From contig JAJRPG010000077.1 in assembly GCA_024280855.1 (NCBI GenBank), positions 1 to 64,000 of the forward strand: a stretch of DNA of 64,000 nt. Direction: 5' to 3'. The translations under genes were made by a program, and so were the position numbers. Shown one piece after another: positions 1 to 9,572 of the stretch. The DNA comes from Planctomycetota bacterium. Lineage in GTDB: Bacteria; Planctomycetota; Phycisphaerae; UBA1845. The notes beneath the pieces are model-generated. The model was not told where the DNA came from. It saw only the letters and a list, made by a program, of their open reading frames with translations, and ran no database searches. Each line of letters begins with the position of its first letter. Within the stretch, counting starts at the first letter, position 1.

Positions 1-489
1 ATCATCCAGCCTCTCGTTCCCAGCGCGGACTTATTCAACGCGGCTAGTGCTGCGATCGTTGTTGGCATTATGATTGTCCCCACGATCGCATCGCTTAGCG
101 ACGATGCATTTCGAGCCGTGCCGCGAACTTTACGCGAAGCTGCGTATGCACTTTCCGCCACGCAATTTGAAGTCTCGACGCGGGTGGTATTTCCGGCGGC
201 CATGTCCGGCGTTGTAGCCGCTGTCATTTTAGCGTTCGCTAGAGCGATCGGCGAGACGATGGCTGTCACGCTCGCAGCAGGGGCGATGGCTCGTCTGACA
301 CTGGACCCGTTTGTCAGCATTCAGACGATGACCAGCTACATCGTTCAAGTTAGTCTGGGCGATACGCCGCACGGCACCATCGAATATCAAACTATCTTCG
401 CCGTCGGGATGCTTCTGTTTCTAATCACGCTCGCGTTCAATATGGTAGCTCAAGGCGTGTTGCGTCGTTTTCGGGAGGCGTATGAATGA
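1..489 (+). CDS. pstC: Phosphate ABC transporter permease PstC, 3' part
   Basis: The reading frame is open from the first base of the window and ends with TGA at 487-489, so only the C-terminal 162 residues are seen. The product is one of the two inner-membrane permeases of the high-affinity phosphate importer PstSCAB. The visible part holds the binding-protein-dependent transport (BPD_transp_1) signature: the EAA-type loop around '[15 protein letters not shown]' followed by '[16 protein letters not shown]', which contacts the ATPase PstB, and two further hydrophobic helices. Family members usually start about 150 residues earlier, outside the window. It overlaps pstA by four bases (ATGA), which indicates translational coupling within the pst operon. 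Confidence 0.93.
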   Translation: MIQPLVPSADLFNAASAAIVVGIMIVPTIASLSDDAFRAVPRTLREAAYALSATQFEVSTRVVFPAAMSGVVAAVILAFARAIGETMAVTLAAGAMARLTLDPFVSIQTMTSYIVQVSLGDTPHGTIEYQTIFAVGMLLFLITLAFNMVAQGVLRRFREAYE

Positions 490-1370
490 TGCCTTCAAAT
501 GATAATTTCATACCAAAGCTCGCTCGTCGGCGGCGTCTTGGTCTTCTTTTTTCTGTCACCTGTGGCAGCATGGTCGTTCTTGCGATTGTTGTGCTGGGCG
601 TACTGCTAGCCAGTCTCGCACAACAAGGGTGGCATTGGCTGTCGCTTGATTTCCTCAATCATTTTCCTTCGCGACTTACTCCAGAGAAGGCGGGCGTGAA
701 GAGCGCGCTATTCGGCACGTTATGGTTGATTGGTCTGACGGCTGCGGTGTCAGTTCCGCTTGGTATGGGTGCTGCAATTTATCTGCACGAATATGCCCGA
801 AAGAATAAATTCACGCGGTTCATCGAGCTGAACATCGCCAACCTCGCCGGAGTTCCGTCGATTGTGTATGGGATTCTTGGACTTGCCGTGTTCATCAGGC
901 TGTTCGATCTCGGCAGAAGTGTGATCGCCGGATCGCTGACGCTCAGCCTGCTCATTCTACCGGTGGTCATCATCGCCAGCCGAGAAGCCCTCGCCGCCGT
1001 GCCCGACTCTATTAGACAAGCCGCATTCGCGCTGGGAGCGACTCGATGGCAAACCGTACGCTCGCATGTATTGCCGGCTGCATTACCGGGTATGATGACC
1101 GGTGTGATTCTGGCGCTCTCGCGGGCCATTGGTGAGGCAGCGCCACTCATCATGATCGGTGCGCTGACCTTCATCGCGTTTGTTCCCGAAGGTCCGATGG
1201 ATATGTTTACCGCCATGCCGATTCAGATTTACAACTGGTGCGACGAACCCGATGCGATCTTTCAGGAACTAGCCGGAGCAGGTATCCTCGTGTTGCTGGG
1301 GCTGCTTCTGCCCATGAACGCCGTAGCGGTCGGTATCCGTGCGTGGCATCAAAGGAGAAAGGCGTGGTAA
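486..1370 (+). CDS. pstA: Phosphate ABC transporter permease PstA
   Basis: This 294-residue inner-membrane permease is the partner of PstC in the phosphate importer. The N-terminal helix lies at about residues 18-45, and further helices follow from about residue 75 to the C terminus. The EAA loop is visible as '[16 protein letters not shown]' followed by '[16 protein letters not shown]', the BPD_transp_1 hallmark. '[19 protein letters not shown]' is typical of PstA. The ATG at 486 overlaps the pstC stop in an ATGA arrangement. An ATG one codon later gives almost the same protein. The TAA stop overlaps the pstB ATG (TAATG). Length matches the family. Confidence 0.95.
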   Translation: MMPSNDNFIPKLARRRRLGLLFSVTCGSMVVLAIVVLGVLLASLAQQGWHWLSLDFLNHFPSRLTPEKAGVKSALFGTLWLIGLTAAVSVPLGMGAAIYLHEYARKNKFTRFIELNIANLAGVPSIVYGILGLAVFIRLFDLGRSVIAGSLTLSLLILPVVIIASREALAAVPDSIRQAAFALGATRWQTVRSHVLPAALPGMMTGVILALSRAIGEAAPLIMIGALTFIAFVPEGPMDMFTAMPIQIYNWCDEPDAIFQELAGAGILVLLGLLLPMNAVAVGIRAWHQRRKAW

Positions 1371-2221
1371 TGGTATCCGAATCAAAAGTAGAACGACAAG
1401 GCGTAGGAGCATTAGATCGTGCCGCGCTGCTGGGCGTTAGAAAGCATACCGAATTTCCAAAGGCGCATGCTTCGGACACCGTGATTCGCGCGGAGGGCGT
1501 GACGATTCGATACGGCGACTTCGTAGCCGTCAAAGATGTGACGCTCGACATTCCCGACCGCAAGGTCACTGCCATCATTGGACCATCCGGCTGCGGAAAA
1601 AGTACGCTTTTGCGGGCTATAAACCGCATGAATGACTTTATACCTTCTATGACTCTAAGCGGTTCGCTGACCTATCGCGGCGCAGACATCTACGCCCCAA
1701 AGAGCGACCCCGTCGATCTACGTCGGCGGATAGGCATGGTCTTTCAAAAGCCCAATCCGTTCCCCAAGACGATTTTCAAGAACGTCGCTTGGGGTGCAGC
1801 CATCAACGGATATCGCGGCGACCTTCACGAACTCGTGGAGAGATCGTTGCGACAGGCCGCCCTCTGGGATGAAGTAAAAGATAAACTCCATCAGAGCGCG
1901 TTCGCGCTGTCCGGTGGTCAGCAACAACGGCTTTGCATTGCCAGGGCGATAGCATTGCAGCCTGATGTTCTTTTAATGGATGAGCCTTGCTCAGCGTTAG
2001 ACCCCATCGCCACAGCCAAGATCGAGGACTTGATTGACGAATTAAAATCTCAATACACGGTCGTACTCGTTACCCACAACATGCAGCAAGCCGCTCGTGT
2101 TTCTGACCTGACCGCTTTTATGTATATGGGCGAGCTAATCGAGTTCGACGCGACGGACACGATCTTCACCAAACCTAACCAGCAACGGACACAGGACTAC
2201 ATCACCGGACGATTTGGATAA
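1370..2221 (+). CDS. pstB: Phosphate ABC transporter ATP-binding protein PstB
   Basis: This is the ATPase that powers phosphate import on the cytoplasmic face of the PstCA permease. The ABC motifs are complete: Walker A 'GPSGCGKST', Q-loop '[11 protein letters not shown]' (typical of PstB), signature 'LSGGQQQR', Walker B '[13 protein letters not shown]' and H-loop 'VTHN'. The frame is open much further upstream, but that part lies inside pstA. The ATG at 1370 overlaps the pstA stop. A GTG at 1364 lies at better distance (6 nt) from the GGAG at 1354 and is the main alternative. From 1370 the protein has 283 residues, with about 25 residues more at the N terminus than the E. coli protein. Confidence 0.95.
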   Translation: MVSESKVERQGVGALDRAALLGVRKHTEFPKAHASDTVIRAEGVTIRYGDFVAVKDVTLDIPDRKVTAIIGPSGCGKSTLLRAINRMNDFIPSMTLSGSLTYRGADIYAPKSDPVDLRRRIGMVFQKPNPFPKTIFKNVAWGAAINGYRGDLHELVERSLRQAALWDEVKDKLHQSAFALSGGQQQRLCIARAIALQPDVLLMDEPCSALDPIATAKIEDLIDELKSQYTVVLVTHNMQQAARVSDLTAFMYMGELIEFDATDTIFTKPNQQRTQDYITGRFG

Positions 2222-2225
2222 CGAT

Positions 2226-2903
2226 ATGACTACGCATTTCGTCAATCTGCTTGAGGAGCTTCGCCGTCGCGCTGCCAGAATGGCAAGCCTCGTCGAGGAC
2301 ATGGTTCAGGAGGCTTGTGAGTCGGTAATCGACGCCGATGAAAAGCTGGCCGGACGAGTGATCCGGCGGGACAACGATGTGGACGCTGAGGAGGTCGCGG
2401 TGGAGGCGGAAGTCATCCGCCTCATGGCGTTGTATCAGCCGGTGGGGTCGGATTTGCGGTTGCTGTGCGCCATTCTCAAAATCAACAACGACTTGGAACG
2501 CATCGCAGATTGCGCCGTGAACATAGCTGAGCGAGCGCGACACATGGAACGTAGCGCTTTGGCCCGCCACCGTGACACCATCACGGAGATGGGGGCGTTC
2601 GTTCGGGGCATGTTGCGAAATGCGATCCAGTCCTTCGCTGTCGAGGATATGGAGCTGGCTCGCAAGGCATTCGCCGAGGATGAGCATGTCGATGCGCTCT
2701 ACGAACAAACCATCAAGCAAATTGTTGCGGAAGGGGCAACCTCCTCGGAGGGGATGGCTGCCCAACTCGATGTATTGTCTGTGGCCAAGAATCTTGAGCG
2801 GATCGCGGATCACGCCACAAACATCGCCGAAGATGTAATCTTCCTTTCGACCGGGGAGATCGTCCGGCACGGGGACGGCATCCCGCAGCCGAATGTAAAG
2901 TGA
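2226..2903 (+). CDS. phoU: Phosphate signalling protein PhoU
   Basis: PhoU links the Pst transporter to the PhoR kinase and dampens the Pho response when phosphate is plentiful. The 225-residue protein shows the two tandem three-helix PhoU repeats. Each carries its metal-binding type motif: 'INNDLERIADCAVNIAE' in the first half and 'KNLERIADHATNIAEDV' in the second. The ATG at 2226 lies 4 nt behind the pstB stop. A TTG at 2214 would overlap pstB and is less likely. It sits in the usual place between pstB and the phoB/phoR pair. Confidence 0.94.
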   Translation: MTTHFVNLLEELRRRAARMASLVEDMVQEACESVIDADEKLAGRVIRRDNDVDAEEVAVEAEVIRLMALYQPVGSDLRLLCAILKINNDLERIADCAVNIAERARHMERSALARHRDTITEMGAFVRGMLRNAIQSFAVEDMELARKAFAEDEHVDALYEQTIKQIVAEGATSSEGMAAQLDVLSVAKNLERIADHATNIAEDVIFLSTGEIVRHGDGIPQPNVK

Positions 2904-2988
2904 TACTCAGCCACGCGATCAAGAGCCGGAACACGGAGAACAGGCGTTTGCCTTGCCGATCCGTAGGACCACCGTTAGCGTAGAACCC

Positions 2989-3699
2989 ATGAAAACGCCA
3001 AAGACCATTCTTGTCGTGGAAGACGAAGCTGATTTGCGAGAGCTGATCGGCTTCAACCTGGAGCGAGAAGGATATCGGTGTCTCCAGGCCTCCGATGGTG
3101 ATGAGGCGCTAGCCGAAATCACCAAGTCTATCCCCGACTTGGTCATCCTGGATAGGATGCTCCCGATTACGTCCGGAGACGAAGTTCTAACTCGAGTGAG
3201 AAAAGACCCGCGGACTGCCGCAGTCCCTGTTTTAATGCTTACTGCCAAGGCTGACGAGTCCGACGAACTGGTCGGCTTCGCTATGGGCGCGGACGACTAT
3301 GTGACAAAGCCATTTTCAATGAAGGCCCTCATGGCCCGCGTCGGCGCATTGCTACGACGTTCTCGCGAGGGAGTCTCTAACGCCGAAGAAAGCGTACTTT
3401 CTGCTGGGCCGGTCACGCTAGATGCCGAGCGACACAGTGTAAGCGTAGAAGGCGCGGCTATCACGCTCACCGCAACGGAGTTCCGACTTCTCAAAGCAAT
3501 CATGTCTGCAGGCGGTCGTCTGCGCTCGCGCGAGCAGTTGATCGACGCAGCGCTTGGCCCGAACGTGGCTGTCGTCGATCGTACCATTGATGTTCATATT
3601 GCCGCGCTCCGCAAGAAACTCGGATCAGCAGCGGCATGGGTACAAACAGTACGCGGCGCAGGTTACATCTGGCGAATGCCGGATCAAGGTGATGAATAA
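2989..3699 (+). CDS. phoB: Phosphate regulon response regulator PhoB (OmpR family)
   Basis: This is a two-domain response regulator of 236 residues counted from ATG 2989; a TTG at 2953 in the same frame would add 12 residues. The receiver domain fills residues 5-120: acidic pair in 'VVEDEAD', phospho-acceptor D55 in 'VILDRMLP', T85 and K107 in 'YVTKPF'. A winged-helix DNA-binding domain follows from about 140 to 232 ('LTATEFRLL', 'DRTIDVHIAALRKKL', 'VRGAGYIW'). Placed after phoU and 5 nt before phoR, it is best read as PhoB, which activates Pho genes when phosphorylated. The assignment to PhoB rather than another OmpR-type regulator rests mainly on context. Confidence 0.9.
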   Translation: MKTPKTILVVEDEADLRELIGFNLEREGYRCLQASDGDEALAEITKSIPDLVILDRMLPITSGDEVLTRVRKDPRTAAVPVLMLTAKADESDELVGFAMGADDYVTKPFSMKALMARVGALLRRSREGVSNAEESVLSAGPVTLDAERHSVSVEGAAITLTATEFRLLKAIMSAGGRLRSREQLIDAALGPNVAVVDRTIDVHIAALRKKLGSAAAWVQTVRGAGYIWRMPDQGDE

Positions 3700-3704
3700 C
3701 TGTC

Positions 3705-5600
3705 ATGCCTCTACGTCTTGGACGCTACTTTTGGAAACTTTTTCTAGCGAACGCCGTTGTGATGGGCATCGTGCTTGCGGGTTGTGTCTGGATTATCGTC
3801 TCCGAGTTGGATCAGTTTCGTCAGGAAGAACTCTCGAACCATCTTTCGGCACAGGCGTCGGCACTGGAAGTAGCCGTACGCGATCGATTCGATCCAGCGC
3901 ATGCCGAAGAGTTGAACGCTTTGGCCCAACAGGTCGGCTCGACCGAACTCGAAGGCGTCCGCGTTACGTTTGTCCTCGTTGACGGCGCGGTTCTTGGCGA
4001 CTCGGAGGCCAGCGTGAGCAAGATGGAGTCGCACGCTGATCGCCCGGAAATCCAGCAGGCATTAGCCACAGGTTTCGGCGAGAGCGTTCGCTGGTCGCAC
4101 ACGGTCGCCAAGGACATGAAGTATGTGGCGGTTAGGGTTGGAACTGCCAGCAAGCCGCGCGGCGTGGTGCGAGTGTCGATGGCAGTCCAGAGCATCGCGG
4201 CCCGCGCGCAGCCCGCACGGCGATTGGCTATTGCGATAGCCCTTGTGTCGGTTCTTGCTGCGATTCTACTCGCATTGGCGATTGCCCTTCTTTGGAGCCG
4301 ACGAATCCAAAGCATTACCGAGGCGGCGCGCAGCATCTCCGGCGGAGACCTGTCAGCTCGCGTGGCCGTGTCCGGTCATGACGAGATAGCCGTACTCGGT
4401 CGATCACTCAATGAAATGCGAGAAAGGCTGTCGGGGCAACTCGGCACGATCGACCGACAGCGTCGCACACTCGATTCGCTCGTGTCGCAACTCAGAGAAG
4501 GAGTCGTCGTCGTGGATGCCGATGGCCGCGTCGTCCTAATCAATTCCGAAGCCGTTGAATTATTGCAGATTTCGTCAGACGAAGTGGGCAGCTCGTTTGT
4601 CGGTCAAACGTTCGAACAATGTGTGCCGCAACACAAACTTCAAGGCCTACTTCGCCGAACTACAAATGAAGCGACGGTCGGCGGCGATGAATCATTCCGC
4701 CAATCCGCGAATAACGCTGATGAAAACATCGAAATGAAGAGTCAGGAAATTTCGCTGCAACTCGCGACGAACACCGGCGTTAGGTCTGTTCTCGCTCGTG
4801 CTTTCGATATTCGTCTACCAGACGCCAACAGTGACGAGCTATTGCCCGGCACGAGCGCTCACATCGGTCGCACCCTCGTTCTAACTGACGTCACTGAACT
4901 GACAAGGGTTATGCGGGTCAAGGCTGACTTGGCTGCGAACGCATCGCACGAACTGCGAACTCCTTTGTCCGCAATCCGAGCAGCCGTCGAAACACTCCGT
5001 GCAGTCGATTGGACATGCGACGCCGACGCCGCGGCCAAGTTCGTTGATGTTGTTGATAGGCATAGCGGTCGAATGGAAGCCATGATCGGCGATTTACTAG
5101 ACCTTTCCCGGTTGGAATCAGGGACAGGCCGATTCAACGTAAAGTCTATTTCGGTAATGAAACTTCTAGAAGAACTCCACACGAGCTATGTCGATGTCCT
5201 GACCGCGAAAAACCTGGAATGGAAAATATCTATCTCCAGCGAGGATGCCACACTGTCGGCCAACCCAGAGCTGCTCCGAATGATCTTGCGCAACCTTATT
5301 GACAATGCCATCAGATTCACTGAACCCACAGGTTACATTGAGCTATCGGTTCAGCAGGATGCGGAAACGATTGTGTTTGAGGTAGCCGACACCGGGTGCG
5401 GGATTGCATCGACTGAACAGCAACGGGTGTTTGAGCGGTTTTATCAAGTGGAACAAGCGCGCTCAGGCCCCGATCGGGGAACTGGATTGGGGCTCTCCAT
5501 CGTCCGCCATGCCGCCACCGCCATGAACGCCCGCATTGACTTGAACAGCACACTCGGCCAAGGCACGACCGTTACCGTTCGTCTACCGTTACGGATGTAG
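3705..5600 (+). CDS. phoR: Phosphate regulon sensor histidine kinase PhoR
   Basis: This membrane histidine kinase of 631 residues probably phosphorylates the PhoB product encoded just upstream. The order of segments is: TM1 about residues 9-31, an extracytoplasmic region of about 135 residues, TM2 about 170-196, HAMP, and a PAS domain from about 250 ('VVVVDADGRVVLIN'). A HisKA domain follows with phospho-acceptor H415 in 'NASHELRTPLSAIR', then HATPase_c with N-box 'NLIDNAIRF', G1 'DTGCGI' and G2 'GTGLGLSIV'. The longer periplasmic sensor and PAS are found in PhoR proteins of many phyla but not in E. coli. The ATG lies 5 nt after the phoB stop, so the two genes are co-transcribed. Confidence 0.92.
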   Translation: MPLRLGRYFWKLFLANAVVMGIVLAGCVWIIVSELDQFRQEELSNHLSAQASALEVAVRDRFDPAHAEELNALAQQVGSTELEGVRVTFVLVDGAVLGDSEASVSKMESHADRPEIQQALATGFGESVRWSHTVAKDMKYVAVRVGTASKPRGVVRVSMAVQSIAARAQPARRLAIAIALVSVLAAILLALAIALLWSRRIQSITEAARSISGGDLSARVAVSGHDEIAVLGRSLNEMRERLSGQLGTIDRQRRTLDSLVSQLREGVVVVDADGRVVLINSEAVELLQISSDEVGSSFVGQTFEQCVPQHKLQGLLRRTTNEATVGGDESFRQSANNADENIEMKSQEISLQLATNTGVRSVLARAFDIRLPDANSDELLPGTSAHIGRTLVLTDVTELTRVMRVKADLAANASHELRTPLSAIRAAVETLRAVDWTCDADAAAKFVDVVDRHSGRMEAMIGDLLDLSRLESGTGRFNVKSISVMKLLEELHTSYVDVLTAKNLEWKISISSEDATLSANPELLRMILRNLIDNAIRFTEPTGYIELSVQQDAETIVFEVADTGCGIASTEQQRVFERFYQVEQARSGPDRGTGLGLSIVRHAATAMNARIDLNSTLGQGTTVTVRLPLRM

Positions 5601-6009
5601 CCACGAGGTTTCATAGCACAGTGATGATCGACCTGCGGCGTTCGCGGAAAATAAGGGGGCGGCATCTTTCACCTGGCAAGAATGGCCTGCGACATGGATA
5701 TGTCATAGTAAGTCAAGACACCTTGTAACGTTTTACCACGCGATGCTGCGCCGCATTTTGCCGGCATGGTGAGCCAAGTGAAGACGCCCCCCTGTCAACG
5801 CTCCTGGAATAGTGTCCATCACCCGCACGGAATTGAAACCCGCCCTATTATTTTCGTGGGGGGGTGTACGACCACTGGATGCATAATGCTCCGCTCCGTC
5901 TGTTGATGGCGCTATTTGGGCACACTCTGGTACGCAAGTATTGTGTGGCTTTAATTTGTGGGGTTTTTCGAAAACGAATAATAACCTATAAAAATAGGCT
6001 ATTGTGTAT
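5601..6009. other. Intergenic stretch after phoR
   Basis: About 410 bases between phoR and the tRNA. No ORF with a credible start or family resemblance was seen on either strand, and no clear terminator follows phoR. A G-run (GGGGGGG) lies near 5861. Confidence 0.5.
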
Positions 6010-6082
<73 letters not shown>

Positions 6083-6209
6083 TCGTAGGGACAGGCAAGG
6101 TAAAACTGACAGGCACTTTAGTCAAGCACCGGCTAAAAATAGATGCTTTTTTCGAGCGTTAGTAGCTAAGAGCGAAGATTCGACGCTTGACGGGATTCAG
6201 CCATCTTTT

Positions 6210-6686
6210 CTACTGCAAAGCTGGTATGAGTCCCTGCAGCATGTCCGTGGAATTTCCCATCGTTGAACTAAGGAACATGGCTCCGATAGCCATCCCCACC
6301 CAGCCGAGTAGGCCTATGACGCTGCTGATTAGCCCTAAAATCGCCCAACCCTTGAATCGGGCATCCAACCCGTATCGTTTCGCTTTTCGGATGCGGAGGA
6401 TGGCTAGTACGCCCATCCAAATCGAAGCTACCTGGGAGGCGATGGGGATGAATCCCGTGACGCCAATCACGGCAGAAGCGACGGCAAATGACTCCGCGCG
6501 GCGTGTTTTGACGATGAGCAAATCTCGCTCAGAACTAGTGAGGGTCAAGGTTGAACCTGGCATTGCGACGTGTAAGCTGTTGGCTTCGAGGGGGGTGGCT
6601 GTTGGAACGATAGCTTGTACAGTCTGAGGTGGGGCGGCGATTGGCGGGGAAGGGCGAGCTACTGGGATGACATTTGCCTGCTGCAT
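6210..6686 (-). CDS. DUF4190-like small membrane protein
   Basis: This is a 158-residue protein with a proline- and alanine-rich N-terminal half (about residues 1-55) that looks disordered and cytoplasmic. Two hydrophobic segments follow, at about 66-95 and 112-142. The layout 'FAVASAVIGV...GVLAILRIRKAKRYG...KGWAILGLISSVIGLLG' resembles the DUF4190 family, whose members have two helices around an 'xGHxALxRI'-like turn. Function is unknown. No strong ribosome binding site precedes the ATG at 6686. The gene stands alone between the tRNA and a hairpin-rich gap. Family assignment is from overall pattern only. Confidence 0.6.
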   Translation of the reverse strand: MQQANVIPVARPSPPIAAPPQTVQAIVPTATPLEANSLHVAMPGSTLTLTSSERDLLIVKTRRAESFAVASAVIGVTGFIPIASQVASIWMGVLAILRIRKAKRYGLDARFKGWAILGLISSVIGLLGWVGMAIGAMFLSSTMGNSTDMLQGLIPALQ

Positions 6687-7125
6687 TTTATGATCGATTC
6701 TTGAAAATTATGTCTTGCGCCTTCGGTTATTGAAGACACGGGTAAGTCCCGAAAAAGATCGGGACGTACCCATGCCACCCGGCGACGAGGTCTATCCCGT
6801 ATGGATGAATCATACGATATGGCTCGTTAGCCTTGATAGGCTCCGATAACAAATCCAATGACGTGCGTGGGAATCGGAGAGGGGGTATCATCCTGGCTTA
6901 GGTTCGATCGCAGCTTCGCCTCTCTTGCAGAGAGCCGCGGGTTTCAACCCGCGCGGATTTTCGTGGCGAAAACGGGATGGTATGTCAAAGACTTGGCGGG
7001 ATAACGGATGATAGCGAAACGGTTTTCGCAAGACCGCGCGGGTTCCCGACGAGTCGGGGTTTAATTTCCCCCGCGGCTCGGTGTTTGAAACTTATTACTT
7101 ACCTGCTTGAGAAAGGTGATTCGAC
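6687..7125. other. Hairpin-rich gap upstream of fumarylacetoacetase
   Basis: No gene is seen here. The gap holds a 12-bp-arm hairpin at 6740-6771 (GGGTA-GTCCCGA against TCGGGAC-TACCC) and a REP-like element at 6932-6957. A related inverted and expanded copy lies at about 7034-7080, so the two form a head-to-head pair roughly 75 nt apart. Confidence 0.6.
6932..6957 (+). repeat. REP-like hairpin, family 2, copy 1
   Basis: The element has head GAGCCGC, stem GCGGGTT/AACCCGC around a TC loop, and tail GCGGA. The same design occurs at 19340-19365, 36307-36332, 38415-38440 and 49306-49331. A partly inverted, expanded relative lies at 7034-7080. Confidence 0.75.
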
Positions 7126-8397
7126 GTGTATATGATTGATGGTGCTGCTACTTCATGGGTTGAGGTTTCTTCGGAATGCGACTTCCCGATTCAAAATCTG
7201 CCCTATGGTATTTTCGATGCAAACGACAAACGGCTTCGGGTTGGTGTAGCTATCGGCGATAGCGTGCTGGACCTCGCAGCTATCCATGATGCGGGATTGT
7301 TTTCAAATACGATGCTGGCTGACGAAAATGTTTTTGCCTCGTCAAGTCTGAATGGGTTTATGAGTAAAGGGCGAGAGGCTTGGACTCAGGCTCGGCAGCG
7401 CATCAGCGAATTGCTTTCTTCAGATAACCCTACATTGCGTGATAACTCAGCCCTGCGCAGTCAAGCGTTGAAGCCCATGTCGCAGGTGAATTTGCTCATG
7501 CCAGTAGCTATCGGCGACTTCACGGATTTTTATTCTTCAAAAGAACACGCTACGAATGTGGGTACGATGTTTCGCGGCAAGGACAACGCGCTCATGCCCA
7601 ACTGGCTTCATCTTCCCGTGGGGTATCATGGCCGAGCTTCGACGGTGTTTGCTTCGGGCGTGGACATTCGCCGTCCTAAAGGTCAAACCAAAGCCGACGA
7701 AGCCGCCGCCCCCAGTTTCGGAGCCTCTCGACTGCTCGACTTTGAATTGGAAATGGGATTTTTTCTTGGAACGGGGAATCAGCCTGGCGAGCCTATTGAG
7801 ATCAATCAAACCAAGGACCACATTTTCGGCATGGTGTTATTGAATGATTGGAGCGCACGCGATATTCAAAAATGGGAATACGTCCCGCTTGGCCCGTTCC
7901 TTGGCAAAAGTTTTGCCACTTCGATAAGCCCGTGGGTGGTGACGATGGACGCGCTAGAGCCGTTTCGTGTGGCTAGTCCTAAGCAAGACCCAACGCCATT
8001 GCCCTATCTCGGCTTGGACGGCGCGGGCGCGTTTGATATTCAACTTCAGGCGTTTATTCAAAGCGAAAAAATGACTGAGCCTATGCGTCTCACTGCCACG
8101 AACTATAAATATTTGTATTGGAACATGTTTCAACAACTCGCGCATCATACGGTCAATGGTACGGGCATGCGCACGGGCGATTTATGCGGCTCTGGAACCA
8201 TCTCTGGCCCGACTGAAGATTCTCGTGGGAGTATGTTGGAAATTTGCTGGAAAGGTACGAAGCCAATCACCCTACCAGATGGTTCAGAGCGAAAGTTTTT
8301 CGCCGACGGCGACACGGTCATCATCAATGGTTGGTGCGAAGGCGAGGGGTACCGTGTGGGGTTCGGTGATGTGCGGGCGAAGATTTTGCCTGCGTAA
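7126..8397 (+). CDS. fahA: Fumarylacetoacetase
   Basis: The enzyme hydrolyses 4-fumarylacetoacetate to fumarate and acetoacetate, the last step of tyrosine catabolism through homogentisate. Its 423 residues match the long two-domain eukaryote-type FAH. An SH3-like N-terminal domain occupies about residues 1-120. The catalytic domain shows 'DFYSSKEHATNVG' (metal Asp and catalytic His), 'DFELEMGFFLG' (metal Glu residues), 'NDWSARDIQKWEY' (metal Asp) and 'LGKSFATSISPWV' (active-site Lys). The start is GTG 7126 behind AAGGTG at 7113-7118; ATG 7132 is an alternative. No other gene of the pathway is next to it. Confidence 0.95.
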   Translation: MYMIDGAATSWVEVSSECDFPIQNLPYGIFDANDKRLRVGVAIGDSVLDLAAIHDAGLFSNTMLADENVFASSSLNGFMSKGREAWTQARQRISELLSSDNPTLRDNSALRSQALKPMSQVNLLMPVAIGDFTDFYSSKEHATNVGTMFRGKDNALMPNWLHLPVGYHGRASTVFASGVDIRRPKGQTKADEAAAPSFGASRLLDFELEMGFFLGTGNQPGEPIEINQTKDHIFGMVLLNDWSARDIQKWEYVPLGPFLGKSFATSISPWVVTMDALEPFRVASPKQDPTPLPYLGLDGAGAFDIQLQAFIQSEKMTEPMRLTATNYKYLYWNMFQQLAHHTVNGTGMRTGDLCGSGTISGPTEDSRGSMLEICWKGTKPITLPDGSERKFFADGDTVIINGWCEGEGYRVGFGDVRAKILPA

Positions 8398-8429
8398 TTC
8401 ATCAACGGCGATATTTTTTTAGATGAATC

Positions 8430-9260
8430 ATGAAGCTTTACGACCAGCATTTACACTCCAAGTTTTCGTTTGATTCGCGCACGGACCCGAAAGACAATGT
8501 GCAACAAGCCATTAGCCGTGGGTTAGCTGGGCTGACGTTTACAGAACATTTCGATACGGACCCGGAAGATTGGTCTTCCTGCGTGTATGATGATGAGTCC
8601 TATTCGCAGGCTTTATCCGCACTCCGAGAAACTCATGGCCAGAATATTTTTATTGGGAAGGGCATCGAGGTTGATTACGCGCCTGAGCGAGAAGATTTTA
8701 TATTGAAGTTTCTCGACACGCACGAATTTGATCTCGTGATGCTCAGCGTGCATCGGTTTGGCCAGGCGCAGGTTCATCATAAGAAAAATTGGCAGGGGTG
8801 GGACGTGCCGCGCGGTACGCGACATTATTTGCAAACGGTTTTAGAAGCCGTGCAATGGTGCGCAAAAATCAAGCAGCAGCATGGCCGGGTGTTTGATGTG
8901 CTTGGTCATTTGGACCTTGTAAAACGATACACTCAGCGGTTCTTTGGCCAGGTTGATGTTGCGCAGTGTGATGATCTTATCACGGAAATTCTTCAAGCAT
9001 GTTTGGAAGCAGACTTAACGCCGGAGATCAACACTTCTACGCTTCGTCAAGGTTTGGATGAGCCGATGCCCGCTTTGTCCACCGTTCAGCGGTATATCGA
9101 ATTAGGCGGCGTGTCGGTTTCGATTGGTTCGGATGCGCATCGGGCCGCGGACATCGGGGCGGGGTTTGACCAAGCTGTTGAAATTCTTCGAGAAGCTAAG
9201 GTGTCGTCGCTGGCATGGTTTGAGAAGCGCCTTTGCCACGACATTACGCTGGCTCTTTGA
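8430..9260 (+). CDS. PHP-domain histidinol-phosphatase family protein
   Basis: This 276-residue PHP-fold metal-dependent phosphoesterase is of the HisK (histidinol-phosphatase) subfamily. Metal-binding motifs are visible: 'DQHLHSKFSFDS' at residues 4-15, 'FTEHFD' near 37, 'GIEVDY' near 78, 'LSVHR' near 108, 'LGHLDLVKRY' near 155 and 'GSDAHRAADIG' near 231. Family members dephosphorylate L-histidinol phosphate in histidine synthesis, but many PHP proteins of this type have other phosphoester substrates. No other his gene is in the window, so the substrate stays open. It starts 33 nt behind fahA and may be co-transcribed with it. Confidence 0.82.
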   Translation: MKLYDQHLHSKFSFDSRTDPKDNVQQAISRGLAGLTFTEHFDTDPEDWSSCVYDDESYSQALSALRETHGQNIFIGKGIEVDYAPEREDFILKFLDTHEFDLVMLSVHRFGQAQVHHKKNWQGWDVPRGTRHYLQTVLEAVQWCAKIKQQHGRVFDVLGHLDLVKRYTQRFFGQVDVAQCDDLITEILQACLEADLTPEINTSTLRQGLDEPMPALSTVQRYIELGGVSVSIGSDAHRAADIGAGFDQAVEILREAKVSSLAWFEKRLCHDITLAL

Positions 9261-9318
9261 CCGTTCGCACTAACCAAGACACCCGCGCAAAGAATGGGGC
9301 ATCCGCGCTAGGGGGGTA

Positions 9319-9462
9319 AGACAGATTAGGCGGGATGGGCGCACCGAGCCGGAGTCAGAGCCGCACGGCGCAAGCCTGCGGGCAAATCTTGTGAAGGTTT
9401 AGCGTAGTGAAGACATGCCACCAGGCTCGCGCCAGGTGCTCTGACTCGCCGCCAATCCTGTC
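9319..9462 (+). repeat. MITE-like extended REP doublet, copy A
   Basis: The core at 9356-9443 is an inverted pair of hairpins: CCGCACGGC-GCAA-GCCTGCGG on the left and CACCAGGC-TCGC-GCCAGGTG on the right, with outer ends CAGAG and CTCTG. Outside the core, AGACAGATTAGGCGGG on the left is mirrored by CCGCCAATCCTGTC on the right. The unit therefore has nested terminal inverted repeats. It is closely related to the unit at 47341-47497. It carries no ORF. Confidence 0.75.
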
Positions 9463-9572
9463 GTGCCCCCCCCGCGCCACGACATCAAGCTTGCCCATTG
9501 ACGGTTAGCACGAAACTAAGATACTGCTTTTGCTTTGTAATAAGGGTCGTCAGGCAGTATGAGAGATTCACT

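Noticed and set aside
1238-1369. Upstream extension of pstB
   Set aside because: It lies wholly inside pstA in another frame and has no PstB-like sequence.
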